The notes under the pieces are model-generated. The model saw nothing but the letters and a program-made list of their open reading frames with translations, searched no databases and was not told where the DNA came from. From Syngnathus acus (lineage: Eukaryota > Chordata > Actinopteri > Syngnathiformes > Syngnathidae), in contig NC_051088.1 of NCBI RefSeq assembly GCF_901709675.1, positions 23,874,193-23,938,192 on the forward strand: a DNA stretch of 64,000 nt. The letters are read 5' to 3'. The translations under genes were made by a program, and so were the position numbers. Numbering within the stretch: the first letter of the stretch is position 1; the number at the start of each line of letters is the position of its first letter. Below, in pieces: positions 14,001 to 23,800 of the stretch.

Positions 14001-17000
14001 GGTTAGGGAAACTTTTGTGAATGTCTCAGTGCTCAAAGATTTGCCCTCCTCGTTGCATTTCAGACTCATATCCTGCCAAGGTTTAAAATATGAAACGTGG
14101 TACATCACCCTCGTCGTTTTTGCACTGTCAGCGTTTTTGAAGTAGAGTGTGTGTGTGTGTGTGTGTTTGGCATTTGTTGTTGAGTCTGTTACCTGAGTTT
14201 TGTGGGTATTCACCAGCGAAGGAGTGGCAGCCACCATGGAGCTGCTCCTCGGGCGAGGCAGAGGAGCCACCAGTGGTTCCGGGACACGTTCGGGCCTCTC
14301 TTCCAGAATCTGTCTCAGCCGTTGGCGGTAGTACATCAATGCCCAGTGCACCCCCTCCTCCGTCCAGTGGGGCTGCAGGAGGCAGCGCAGTACCGCAACA
14401 TCAAAGTAGGTGGCATAGCGGGCGCGCTGAGACAGGGATGCGGGCACACCGGCTGGGGCTGACGTCCTGGAAAGAAAGCAATCAGAGATGAATCCTGCAG
14501 TTTACTGGGCCTCAAAAATGTCATAAAAGGTACAGCACTGTACATCTTGTGGCGCTATGACAAGATGCTTTGCTACTTTATGGTCACTGTTTATTTTCAC
14601 CCATTATCAGAGTCCAGAAAAACAATACTAAAACTAAAATATTAATTTTTGTCATGGGCCACACCATTGTCATAGTTTCCTTCAGAGGTCCATTATGACA
14701 TGAATACATAAAAACATGAATAGAAATAAAAATTGCTAGCAATAACTCTATTCTTTTAAAAGTGAACTCAATTTTTAATTTCGTATTGACACGAAGTCGA
14801 TTTGGCTTCACGGGCCACATAAAATGATGTGGCGGGCCGTATCTGACACCCGGGCCTTGGGTTTGACACCTATGCATTAGAAAAAAGTGGAACATAAAAG
14901 TCAGCCCCCCCCCTCCGGCATCATCGGTTCAGCCTACGTGAGTCCATTGTTAATAAGACGAGATGAAGGTCAGCACTCGGTGAGCTGCAAGGCGTATCGA
15001 GCGTCGCTGGGCTGACATATCGATACCGCGAGAGCGAGGGCGAGAGATGGACGACGGCATTTCGCCTTGTCGGCTGCAGTGGACGAAACGCTCGATAGTG
15101 ACATGAATCACTTTGGCGGCGGACGGCAGAAAGAGGTTGCGTCATGTTTCACCCTCTATCTGGGTTGCCATGGATACAGGTTGTCAACACCCACCCCGCG
15201 GGCCTACTTTAGATACTCGCACACAAGCGAAAGCAGCCTGCGGTTGCCATGGAAACTGCATCGGCAGTGCGAGGGATGTGTGGCGCTGCGGGATGACTAA
15301 GCTGTATTAATCACAGGAGAGGAAATGTGTCCGCTTAAGAGAACGTGGTAGATGGAAAAATATTTGGTCTTTAGGGGGGGTTGTAAAATGATTGTGAGGT
15401 AAATTCAATTCAAAACTTGCCCTTCAATAGCGAATTTCTCATTTTCACGCTCCAATACCAGTATCAGCTGTCCTCTTGTGGCCGTTTTATGATAAAGCTG
15501 ACAGATGCCCAATAAGATTAAATTGACTTTTTATATGAATAGAAATAGAAAAACATAATTGAAAAGTTTCAAGCAATTTTAAAGAAAAACTGTGACATAT
15601 AAGTCTTACTTTAAAATGATCCGTCATTGTTCTCTGGAGAAATTTGATCAAAAGTACCAGTGGTATCGGTACTTGGTATCGGTCGGTATCTGTGACTACT
15701 CAAAATCAGAGTTCTCATATTGGTATCGGTCTGAAAAATAAAAAATCCTCATTTTGTCAAAATAACCCAACTTGATCACACGAGTTGCATTGCTCTTTTG
15801 CATCTGATATTAAAATCAACGCAATCTCAAAAATCAGATATCATTAGATGCCAAGCAAAAAGTGCACAGACTGAGCCCAAAGTCTGGCAAGGGAGCGTGC
15901 ATATTGCCAGACTTGCTGCGGGCAGCCCAAAGCAAGCCAGCCAGGCAGGCAGGCAGACAACGCTGCCAGCCGGTTACTTCAGCATAATTACCTCGCTTTT
16001 GCGGGCAAATACTTAGGCCGTGCGACACGAGGAGACAGCGCCGCTCGGAGCGACAACATTAGCGCAGCTTTCCGTGCGGCCCGAGCTGTGCGCTTCGCAG
16101 ACATTTCTACGAGGCTAAATGCTCAGTCACCAGCGAGATGATGACACCGGCTTCGGGGTCGTCGCGGGTCGCCGCTGTTCCCGGAGCAAATCGCTCATCC
16201 TGACAACGTCCGCGTTGGGAAATAATAAGGAACATGCAGGAGGCTTTTATTGGATGGATTAACAACGCAATGGTGGAAGCATGGAAAAAAGAAAAGGACA
16301 GATTCATGGCGATGGAGATGAATTCGAAATTGAATACGAGGCCGTGCTTATGTTCAATTATTGAGACGTTGGTTCACCGATAATGCTCGATTTGTTGTGA
16401 TCATTTTGCAGTGGTCTTAATTTGTTCCAAAGCTGTGATTTGTGAGACAATTATTGACTCCTGAAAAATTGAAAAAAATGTTAATTTGGGGTCTTGACTT
16501 AAATTCCTGGGTGAGGCATTTTTTTTTTTTTTTTTCTTCCGTCAAGCATCACTCACTTCTTCTTGGACGGTCCTTTGACCGGTGGGGGTTGCTGAGAGGG
16601 TCCGCCTTTTTCCACAGAGTTACCACGGCGACAGCTATGCTCTCCTGCGGCTGGGGAGGAGGAAGAATCGGAATGGCCAGCCTCACAAACCACCTGGAAG
16701 CCCTGCGGAAGGAAGGAGCAGGAAGGCTGAGCTCAAGAGACACGATTAAAGACCCCGAAGGTTCCTGTTCCGACCCCGGGCTAACCACATTATTGCTCCC
16801 GGATGCTGGGGGCTAATCAACGTCAGCATCTCCACTCCACAGTCCAAATGATATTTCACCATATTTTTACAATATACAGACACATTTTCTTAAAACACAA
16901 TCATCAATTTACATTCGTTTTAATTAGAAGATGCTATTATTAATATGGTTAATGGATTTTTCCCATAATGATGAAACAAGGTAGGAAACAGATCCAGGTC

Positions 17001-19267
17001 AATATGGAACTTTTGTAAATCTGTGCAAGTGGTGACATTTTCTATCAACCTGTTTTTTTTCTGGTATTTTTTTCAAAGTTGGGAAATAATCCATTTGAAT
17101 CATGAGGTAATAGAATGCAAGATGTTATAACCACTTTTGCTGTTTTTCGAAATCTTTTTGTTTTTACAAACAAATGGCGAGGCAAATAAAATACATGTTT
17201 TAAAATAGCGACTGTGCGTCAAATCTCAATTGTTAGTTGAATAAAGTCAAACTTATCATAATGTGCTAATTCCAAAAGTAAATGTGATGGAGTGAAATAA
17301 TTGGTTTCTTTCCTGAAAAGAAAAACATAACAAACCAAATAATAAAAATGAACCATAACAATAACAAAGCCCAGAATGTAAAAAATAAATCAATAAAATT
17401 GCCTAACGATATTGAGTCATTAAATCATTTTAAAACTCATCTTAAAACACATTTTTGTTTTTTTTGGCTTTCAACTCAGCATGTTGTTGTACTTACAGTT
17501 TTTTGTTATTAATATTACCTGTTTTAATATGTCAGACTAGATTATTTTTAAAATGCTGTAAAAATAAGCGAGGTAGCCTTTGCCCTTTTGAAGCCTCCTT
17601 AAATGTGTTGCAAGCACTCACCATGGGAGCAGGATTTCCAGATCCACTGGGGCTGCACTGGTTGATGACTGGGGACTTTCGCTTTGCTGGTGAAGCGAAT
17701 GAAACAAAAATAAATCCAAATCTTTCTTTCATCTGAAAGATGGCTTCCACTCACCTGTTATGATGTTTCGGATCGGTTTGATCAGCGCGGTGAAAGCGGG
17801 AATATCAGGCTGACGGTGCTCCCACATTGGCTGCCAAATAATGAGACCGCTGACCAGGCGGAAGGTCAAGTCGGACTCCTGCGACAAGAGTTGGATTTTC
17901 AACGATGAGCCCATTCGGGAAGAATGTCAGTGTGTGTGAAATGACCTTGATCCGGTGGATGAGAGGCGCAAAGAGGAACACAAACAGCTCCACGGTGGCC
18001 ATGCTCTTGTGGAACAACTTGGTGCGAGCGTGTTCGTCCTCCTCCAGCAGGGAGCTGCCGTGCTGTGGGCCCGACCCCCCGAAGGCAGAGCTGGAGCAGG
18101 AGCCGGGCGCACCTGGAGATGAGCCCTGGTTTCCCACGGCCTGCAGGAAGGCGCCGCCGCCGCCACCGCCGCTGCCGCCGGCAGACCAACCGTGACCCAG
18201 GCTGGGCTCGTGGTTGCATTCCTGGGCGGCATCCAACAGCATCCAGTGAAGCGTGTGGAGCAGCTTGGTCTCGGCCACGCCCAGTTTGTCCTGATGACCT
18301 GCCAGAGGTCAAAAGACAACTGTTGATGTTGCCACCATTTTATGTTGGGATCAAATGTTTCACTTGCATCTTCTCAGCCTGATATACAATCCTATAACAT
18401 ATTTTTGGTTGTTGCTGCATTTATTTCAGGCAGTATCCGTACCCAATTTGTTCCTATTGGACAGTAAGATGGAAGTACAATGGAGAACGTGCGGCAGGGC
18501 AGCCTGGACCAGCTCCCAGCGGGAGATGCTTTGGATGGCCTCGGACAGGTCCGGTGACAAGCCGTGCAGCTTATTCTCCACCAAGACACGCTCAAAGGAC
18601 TGGAGAGGCAGCCAGAGAGGAACAGAAGAGACACATAAGACACCAACCAAAAGCCTCTTTCTTTCACTGTGGTCTCAAGCGAGATGAGGCCCATGGGGGA
18701 GACAGTGGCAGCTCTGTGTCCATCCCAGGGGATCTGGCCAGGCATCATTATGGATATGAGTTCTGGCTCCTGGGTAATAGGAGGCAGCGAGCGGACAAAA
18801 CTAATTTGCTAAATGCAAAATGAAGAGTGCACTTGATTTGCAGGTGAATTAAAGCAAAAAGAGATTATCTGCTTATTGCTCATATGGCAATATTAAAAAT
18901 GACTTACCACGCAAGATGCTTCATATTTTTTCCCCAGTTTTGGACGCAGAAACGCACTGAAAAGAGACGAGAGCGAAAAACAATGACATAGTTTAAATGT
19001 ACGCATTACAGCAATGATGCATTTTATTTTCATTCGCCAATGTCGCTGTTCATTTCCAGCTGTGACATCACCGGTACCGTTCTCCATTGAAAACATGTTT
19101 TGATGTAAAAGCTTCCACCAAACGGATCCTTTTAAGCAGAACGACGACAAACACCTGTTATCAGTCGGGGCTAACCTGGTTTGCCGCCACAGGAAGGTCT
19201 GGATGGGGAACGGGATTCCTTTCCCGCACTCCGGCTCGTTGTCATCCAAGCTTTTTCTTTTCACCAT
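50..19267 (-). CDS. unc80: UNC80, NALCN sodium-leak channel complex subunit (partial; 42 coding exons, 3' end outside window)
   Basis: UNC80 is a very large scaffold that links UNC79 to the NALCN sodium-leak channel in neurons and sets resting excitability. The start codon is at 19267 (protein begins MVKRKSLDDNEPE, as in vertebrate UNC80). Coding exons, 5' to 3': 19176-19267, 18908-18956, 18443-18599, 17946-18298, 17755-17878, 17622-17686, 16557-16702, 14193-14466, 13938-14072, 13625-13841, 13381-13521, 13019-13287, 12626-12946, 12063-12194, 11798-11945, 10039-10187, 9638-9801, 9006-9104, 8592-8800, 7486-7592, 7314-7407, 6668-6840, 6383-6595, 6134-6269, 5932-6065, 5621-5798, 5330-5539, 5090-5187, 4767-4985, 4601-4708, 4388-4526, 3957-4138, 3760-3891, 2435-2621, 2216-2347, 1774-1917, 1239-1339, 1088-1174, 839-1022, 379-473, 224-313, 50-151. 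They sum to 6489 nt (2163 codons) with no frame break, about two thirds of the roughly 3250-residue family length. Diagnostic pieces include FLWRQT, SRWELVQAALPHVLH, NWPEWMKGHHVNITK and CEWGMDAISATLTFLWEVV. Exon 13 has a long Gly tract. Exon edges come from frame continuity, so individual ones could shift by a few bases. Confidence 0.97.
563..838. repeat. AT-rich low-complexity tract in unc80 intron
   Basis: Nearly pure A/T sequence with TATA and AAATA runs lying in the unc80 intron between exons 39 and 40. Short open frames here are composition artefacts. Similar AT-only tracts lie in introns at 2037-2145 and 4240-4345. Confidence 0.85.
2344..2347 (-). other. unc80: NAGNAG tandem acceptor of unc80 exon 35
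   Basis: The acceptor reads GCCAGCAG on the minus strand, so exon 35 can begin at 2347 or 2344. The choice adds or removes one Ala codon just before the EEVVNLASRRLSV segment. Both products stay in frame. Tandem acceptors of this form often give both isoforms, but which is favoured here cannot be told from sequence. Confidence 0.5.
2622..3759. other. unc80 intron 33, no gene seen
   Basis: A 1.1-kb intron between exons 33 and 34. It has many poly-A and poly-T runs (for example 2958-2970, 3225-3310, 3590-3603) and no recognisable element or coding segment. Confidence 0.7.
5330..5539 (-). other. unc80: unc80 exon 27, probable cassette exon
   Basis: This 210-nt exon is phase 1 at both ends, so it can be skipped without breaking frame. 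It encodes a basic, Ser-rich segment containing KGARSFRVKKGGSLSSIRR followed by KLSRQDSESENEE and SRDTVTD, which looks like a phosphorylatable linker rather than a folded repeat. As I recall the human canonical protein, the residues before and after it are adjacent, which suggests alternative inclusion. The splice signals are normal (CAG before 5539, GTAAGT after 5330). That it is expressed is inferred from the uninterrupted frame and biased composition. Confidence 0.7.
7593..8591. repeat. unc80 intron 19 with TA microsatellite and dispersed-repeat remnant
   Basis: The intron holds a (TA)n tract at about 7967-7998 and further AT-rich sequence to 8110. Around 8125-8225 lies a fragment with ATCATAAAACAGCC and GGTACCGATACCA. 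A related fragment in the opposite orientation is at about 15455-15740 (GGCCGTTTTATGATAA, then several GGTATCGGT motifs). The two are probably remnants of one dispersed family that I cannot name. Confidence 0.55.
10188..11797. other. unc80 intron 15, with microexon candidate and tandem duplication
   Basis: A 1.6-kb intron containing the 15-nt microexon candidate (10633-10647), a purine-rich GGAA tract at about 10955-11040, and a degenerate tandem duplication. The motif CCTTTTAAAACC is at 11251 and again at 11409, giving a period near 158 bp over roughly 11225-11540. No independent gene seen. Confidence 0.6.
10633..10647 (-). other. unc80: candidate 15-nt microexon of unc80
   Basis: Between coding exons 15 (ends 11798) and 16 (starts 10187) the minus strand carries a pyrimidine-rich run ending CTCTTTTCTCTTGCAG, then 15 nt, then the donor GTGAGA. 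Exon 15 ends in phase 1 and exon 16 starts accordingly. Insertion of the 15 nt keeps frame and would change ..TDNKAGF.. to ..TDKYGSADKAGF... Both splice sites are strong and the length is a multiple of three, typical of neuronal microexons. Nothing shows directly that it is used. Confidence 0.5.
14467..16556. other. unc80 intron 7, with hAT-like remnant and CpG-rich patch
   Basis: The largest unc80 intron in the window. It contains a hAT-like MITE fragment ending at 14874 (GGGTTTGACACC terminus), a dispersed-repeat fragment at about 15455-15740, and a GC- and CpG-rich patch at about 15895-16210. The patch is unusual for an intron here and is treated as a finding. No coding exon of a known family was recognised. 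Confidence 0.6.
14640..14874. mobile_element. hAT-like MITE fragment, unc80 intron 7
   Basis: The right end reads GGGCCTTGGGTTTGACACC, the inverted form of the GTGTCAAACTC terminus, with internal ACATAAAATGATGTGGCGGG. The other terminus is not seen, so the copy is truncated or diverged. Confidence 0.55.
16703..17621. other. unc80 intron 6, nothing recognised
   Basis: A 0.9-kb AT-rich intron between exons 6 and 7. I see no repeat, RNA gene or coding segment in it. Confidence 0.6.
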
Positions 19268-19530
19268 GTTGCCCGCTCCTCGCCGCCTGTCCGGCCTGTC
19301 CTACCGCCTGCGTGCGACCACCGGTTGGCGGCGGCTGGCTCAGGTGAGCGGCGAGCTTCTCTCACGACATGATTGGATTCGTGCTGCGTAAAATGGCTGC
19401 AAGTGTCCGTCACCGTGCGGAGGGGCGGGGGGGGGGGGGGCGGTGGAGAGAGAGATTGAGGAGGAAGGGGAGGGGGAGGAGCGGAGGGGGTCGGATGAGA
19501 TTTTAGAACCGCCCATCAACAGCGACAGCG
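19268..19530 (-). promoter_or_regulatory. unc80: probable unc80 promoter / 5' UTR region
   Basis: Directly upstream of the unc80 start codon is a GC- and CpG-rich stretch (19268-19340), then a long C-run on the minus strand (about 19427-19442) and purine-rich sequence. Position and composition suit a CpG-type neuronal promoter. There is no TATA box, and the transcription start cannot be placed from sequence. Confidence 0.45.
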
Positions 19531-20895
19531 AAAAGGTCACTGAAAGTCGATGAACGCGTGTATTTGCGTGCACGCGGCGAAGAAGACGCATCTGTACACT
19601 GGCGTAGCTAGAGGGGGGGCCGGGGCAGTGCCTCCCCCCCTCAAAAAAATGCACCACAACATTATGACCATATGCGCAATATAGAGATGAATCAAAAGTA
19701 ATTTTTTTTTTAAGTCTATTTCTGTGGTTGTATTAGAGAACTGATATTTAGGTTTTACCATGTGAAGCAAAAATATTATGTACAGCTCTCAGTATGATGA
19801 TTGACTACGACCAACATCAACATAATTAACGTTAATCTACACTTTTATGACATCATCCCAACATTTTATATAGCACATTTCACATCATTAATATTTCTCG
19901 GTGTATGTGTAGACATAAAATGCATCTCCAACATCTGATAAACCATAAACTATCTGTGAAGTACTTTTAGTCTTCTTTATTTCCCTTGTCATTGTTTTCC
20001 ACGTGAGCATTTACCCATGACAACATTGCAAACATGTTTTTTTTTTTTTTTTTAAATACACATCCACAGGTGGAGATCAACACTGGAGGGCAGATAACAG
20101 ACATCAGGGCGGGACATTCACAACAGTGAGCGGAGAACACACAAGAACAGTTCTGAAAGTATTACACACGTCTTCCATGCACTCTTCAGTTTTGGACTGC
20201 TTCAATCACATACACGCTCTCTTAAACGGAATGTTTGGATACAAAACATTCATTTTCCCTTTTTCTCTGTAGTGGAGTAAAAACCCCCCAAGCTAGTATG
20301 AGGAGCTTTGTTCCAAAAAGACCTTTTGCATACTCAACGACCTTTAAAAAGCAGAGAAACAAGAATTCATTTGCAGGAAATAAAAATCAATATATTTGAG
20401 GAATGCAGCCACAGCCAACGTAGAAAACTACCGTGAAATATAAAACCACATACAACACAAACTTCCCAACAGGTCACCGCACATCATAAAACCAAATCTT
20501 TTTACTTTCAATGCTGCATTTCTTCAAACCGACATGCTCATCAGACTCTCCGATATGAAGCTAGTAGTTCCTTTTGTCACAGTTTTAAACAGTTTTCTAA
20601 GTTGCTGTAAATTGAGTTTACTTTAAGAGTGGTCCTCATGCAAGAGCAATGCGGCGATGCTTTTAAAAAAAAAAAAACTAAAAAAAAAAACTCACTGTAC
20701 AATCTTATAGCAGACACGCTCTCTTCAAATTACACCAAAGTCCAACAAAGGAAGAAAACAGTAACTTGTGTAAGGAGTGGACGGACAGTAATTGGAGGAT
20801 TCTCTTTTGAAATGCCTCTGGAAAGAAGATCCATTGAGGTGGAGGGTCTGGAGAGGACCATGGAGGAAATGGAGGGATGATCCAAAGCAGGCGGC
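19531..20895 (-). other. map2 3' UTR and map2-unc80 spacer
   Basis: The spacer downstream of the map2 stop codon. The minus strand has an AATAAA hexamer at 19976-19981 (TTTATT on plus), about 0.9 kb past the stop, a plausible polyadenylation signal. There is no coding sequence. The rest, toward 19531, holds nothing recognised. Confidence 0.5.
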
Positions 20896-23800
20896 TCATA
20901 AGCCCTGCTTGGCCAGCGCGGCCGTAACATCTTGGGCCAGTGTGGCGAGCTGCGGCGAATCCAGTTGGTTGATGCTGCCGTCGGAGGACAAGTGAGGCGA
21001 GGTGCCACTCATCCCCAGCCCGGGGGAGTGGGTGACAACGATTTCCGCACCGTGGTCCACCCGGGCTTTGGCGGTCTCACGGAAGCTCAGCTTGTGGCTC
21101 TCGATCTGATGACGACATTGCGAGCGTTCAGAACGAAAAACGCAAAGAAAACGTTGAATAAGAGTTGAGTTCCATTTATTCGACTTTCTCTGTCCACTCC
21201 CAAACTTTGTTGCATTTTCCATTAACGATCTAAATCTCCCAACTATTTCGAAGACTTTAAATCACAGGTGTCAAACTCAAGGCCAGGGGGCCAGATACAG
21301 CCCGCCACACCATTTTATGTGGCCCGACAGACAAATTGTGCATCAAATTACTAGAATTGCAAATTGTCTTGACTTTTAATATCTTTTTTTTTTTTTAAAT
21401 ATTTGACCAGTTTTTACTCGTCTGATTTGAAAACGAGTTATGTGTCAGTTTGTTTTGTAGCTTTTACTTAATGAGGTGCTCATACATTTATTTGGGTTGA
21501 CAGTCATAATGGCCCTCCGAAAGAAGCTATGACTACAATGCGGCCCGTGAAAAAAAACGAGTTTGACACCCCTGCTTGAAATGAAGTAACGATGTGTATC
21601 AACAAAAAAAATGCTATTTTGACACACACAGGCCAATTAAAAGCAACATTTTACCATCACGTTCCCGCCACCCGGCATGTGGCTGGTGTTGTCCATTGAG
21701 CCGATCTTGGGTTGAGCTTTGTCTTTAAAGTCCAGTTTGACGTTCTCAATCCGAACGTTGCCTCCGCCTGCACGACAACGACAGAATGAGGACGGACTAA
21801 ATGGTTCCGATCCTATCCATTTGGATCATGTGGTTCTCTCTACCTGGCCTGTAGCGGATGTTGGACATGGAGCCGCATTTGGAAGTGATGTGGCTCAAGT
21901 CGATTTTGTTGCTCTGGATTTGGACCTGTAAGAAGCAGTGGCGTGTCCGTGTCATTCTGTGTTTACAGCGTGGGAAAGAGCGGCAGTATGATAGCGGGAT
22001 GATCTCCGAATAAGCGCGGGAGTGGCACGACATGCATGCGGATAAATTCAGATTAATTTGTACTCAAATGAGACAAGAGGTGGCGATGCCAGCGCGTGAA
22101 AGCGCTAAAGGAAAATGAAGCTGTGGCGCTTTGTTTATACTTACAAGAATTTATGCACATTTTGTATTGTACAGACTGACAATATGTTTAAAAAAATATT
22201 AATGAGAAAAAAAACATGTAGCATTGAATATATTAAATATTATAATATAGTATAGGAAAATAAAGCTGTGGCGCTTTGTTTATACTTACAAGAATTTATG
22301 TACATTTTGTATTGTACAGACTGAAAATATGTCTAAAAAAATATGAATGAAAAAAACATGTATTAAATGTATAAATATAATATATATTAATTATGATATA
22401 TTATATAATACATATATATATTAGTGATGTATAAACATCTTTTTTACACATACATTATAAATATTATATATATAATATATATATAGTAATATATATAATA
22501 CATATACATTATATATATATACACTACCGTTCAAAAGTTTGGGGTCACAAAATTGTTTGGGTGACCCCAAACTTTTGAACGGTAGTGTATATATTTATTT
22601 AGATAATTATTTATAGATTATATATATAATCTTCTGTGTAAAAAATCTTATAATATACATGTATACTTATATTCATAGATTATATATAATCTTATACAAA
22701 TATAAGATATAATTTATAATATTTAATTCATAATATTTTATTATAATAATATTTACACTACCGTTCAAAAGTTTGGGGTCACCCAAACAATTTTGTGACC
22801 CCAAACTTTTGAACGGTAGTGTATATACATAGACAAACATAATATATATATATTAATAATATATATATATATTTAATACATTTATACATATATTTATACA
22901 CCACTAATTCTAAAACAGCTTGATGACTACCATTTATTTTTAACTTTTTGTTGTTGCGTCAACTCACATTTCCTCCGCCCGGGGTGTGCTGGAGTTTGTT
23001 CAGGGAGCCACATTTAGCCTGCACGTGGCTAAAGTCCAGTTTAACACTCGGAATCATGACCTGGCAATGACAAGGTACTTGTTTTTGATTTTTATGCAGA
23101 CAAGCGGCAGAGAGAAGGGCCACCCAAGTGGTATGGGTTGGGCTTCCGGAGAAGCTCCTCCCCCCTGGAAACTATTTCTTAAATCCTCAGAGTTGCCGTT
23201 TGCAGCTCAGTTAAACCACACTTGTTTGAACGCAGCATTTTAAAAAGCAGCCTGCTCATGGAGCAACCCACGGCGGGATTACAGGGTCATGGAAGGACTC
23301 GGAATAAAAGGAGAGAAGGAAGAGAGCAAGAAAAGATAGAGCCGTACATACATTGCCTCCTTTGGGCGTGTGCTTCAGATTATCCTTGGAGCCGCACTTT
23401 GATTGAACATGACTGAAGTCCACCTTCTCGTTTAAAATTTGCACCTAGATCAAAAAGAAATAATAGGAAAAAAAAAATCTATGTGTGCCTCAATGTCAAA
23501 TGTGCAATGATTGATCAATGTGTTTTAACATTTATTTTTAATATGTATTTAGCGTGATTGTTTCAGTTTTTGTTATACCTCATCAATAAAATACTCTACA
23601 TGAAGCAATTAGCAAAAAAAGAGAGAAAAAAAATGCAAACAGTGCCATGTATACTGTACAGGTGTGTGTCTACACACACACATATATTTGTTATTTTTAT
23701 TTCTAAAATTGAATCATGTTGAGACGAGAAGTTTGAAAGTTAGAAAGAGGGTCAAAGGAGGGACAAGAGTAGTGGACTGGAAAGGACTGCAGCGTTTCAG

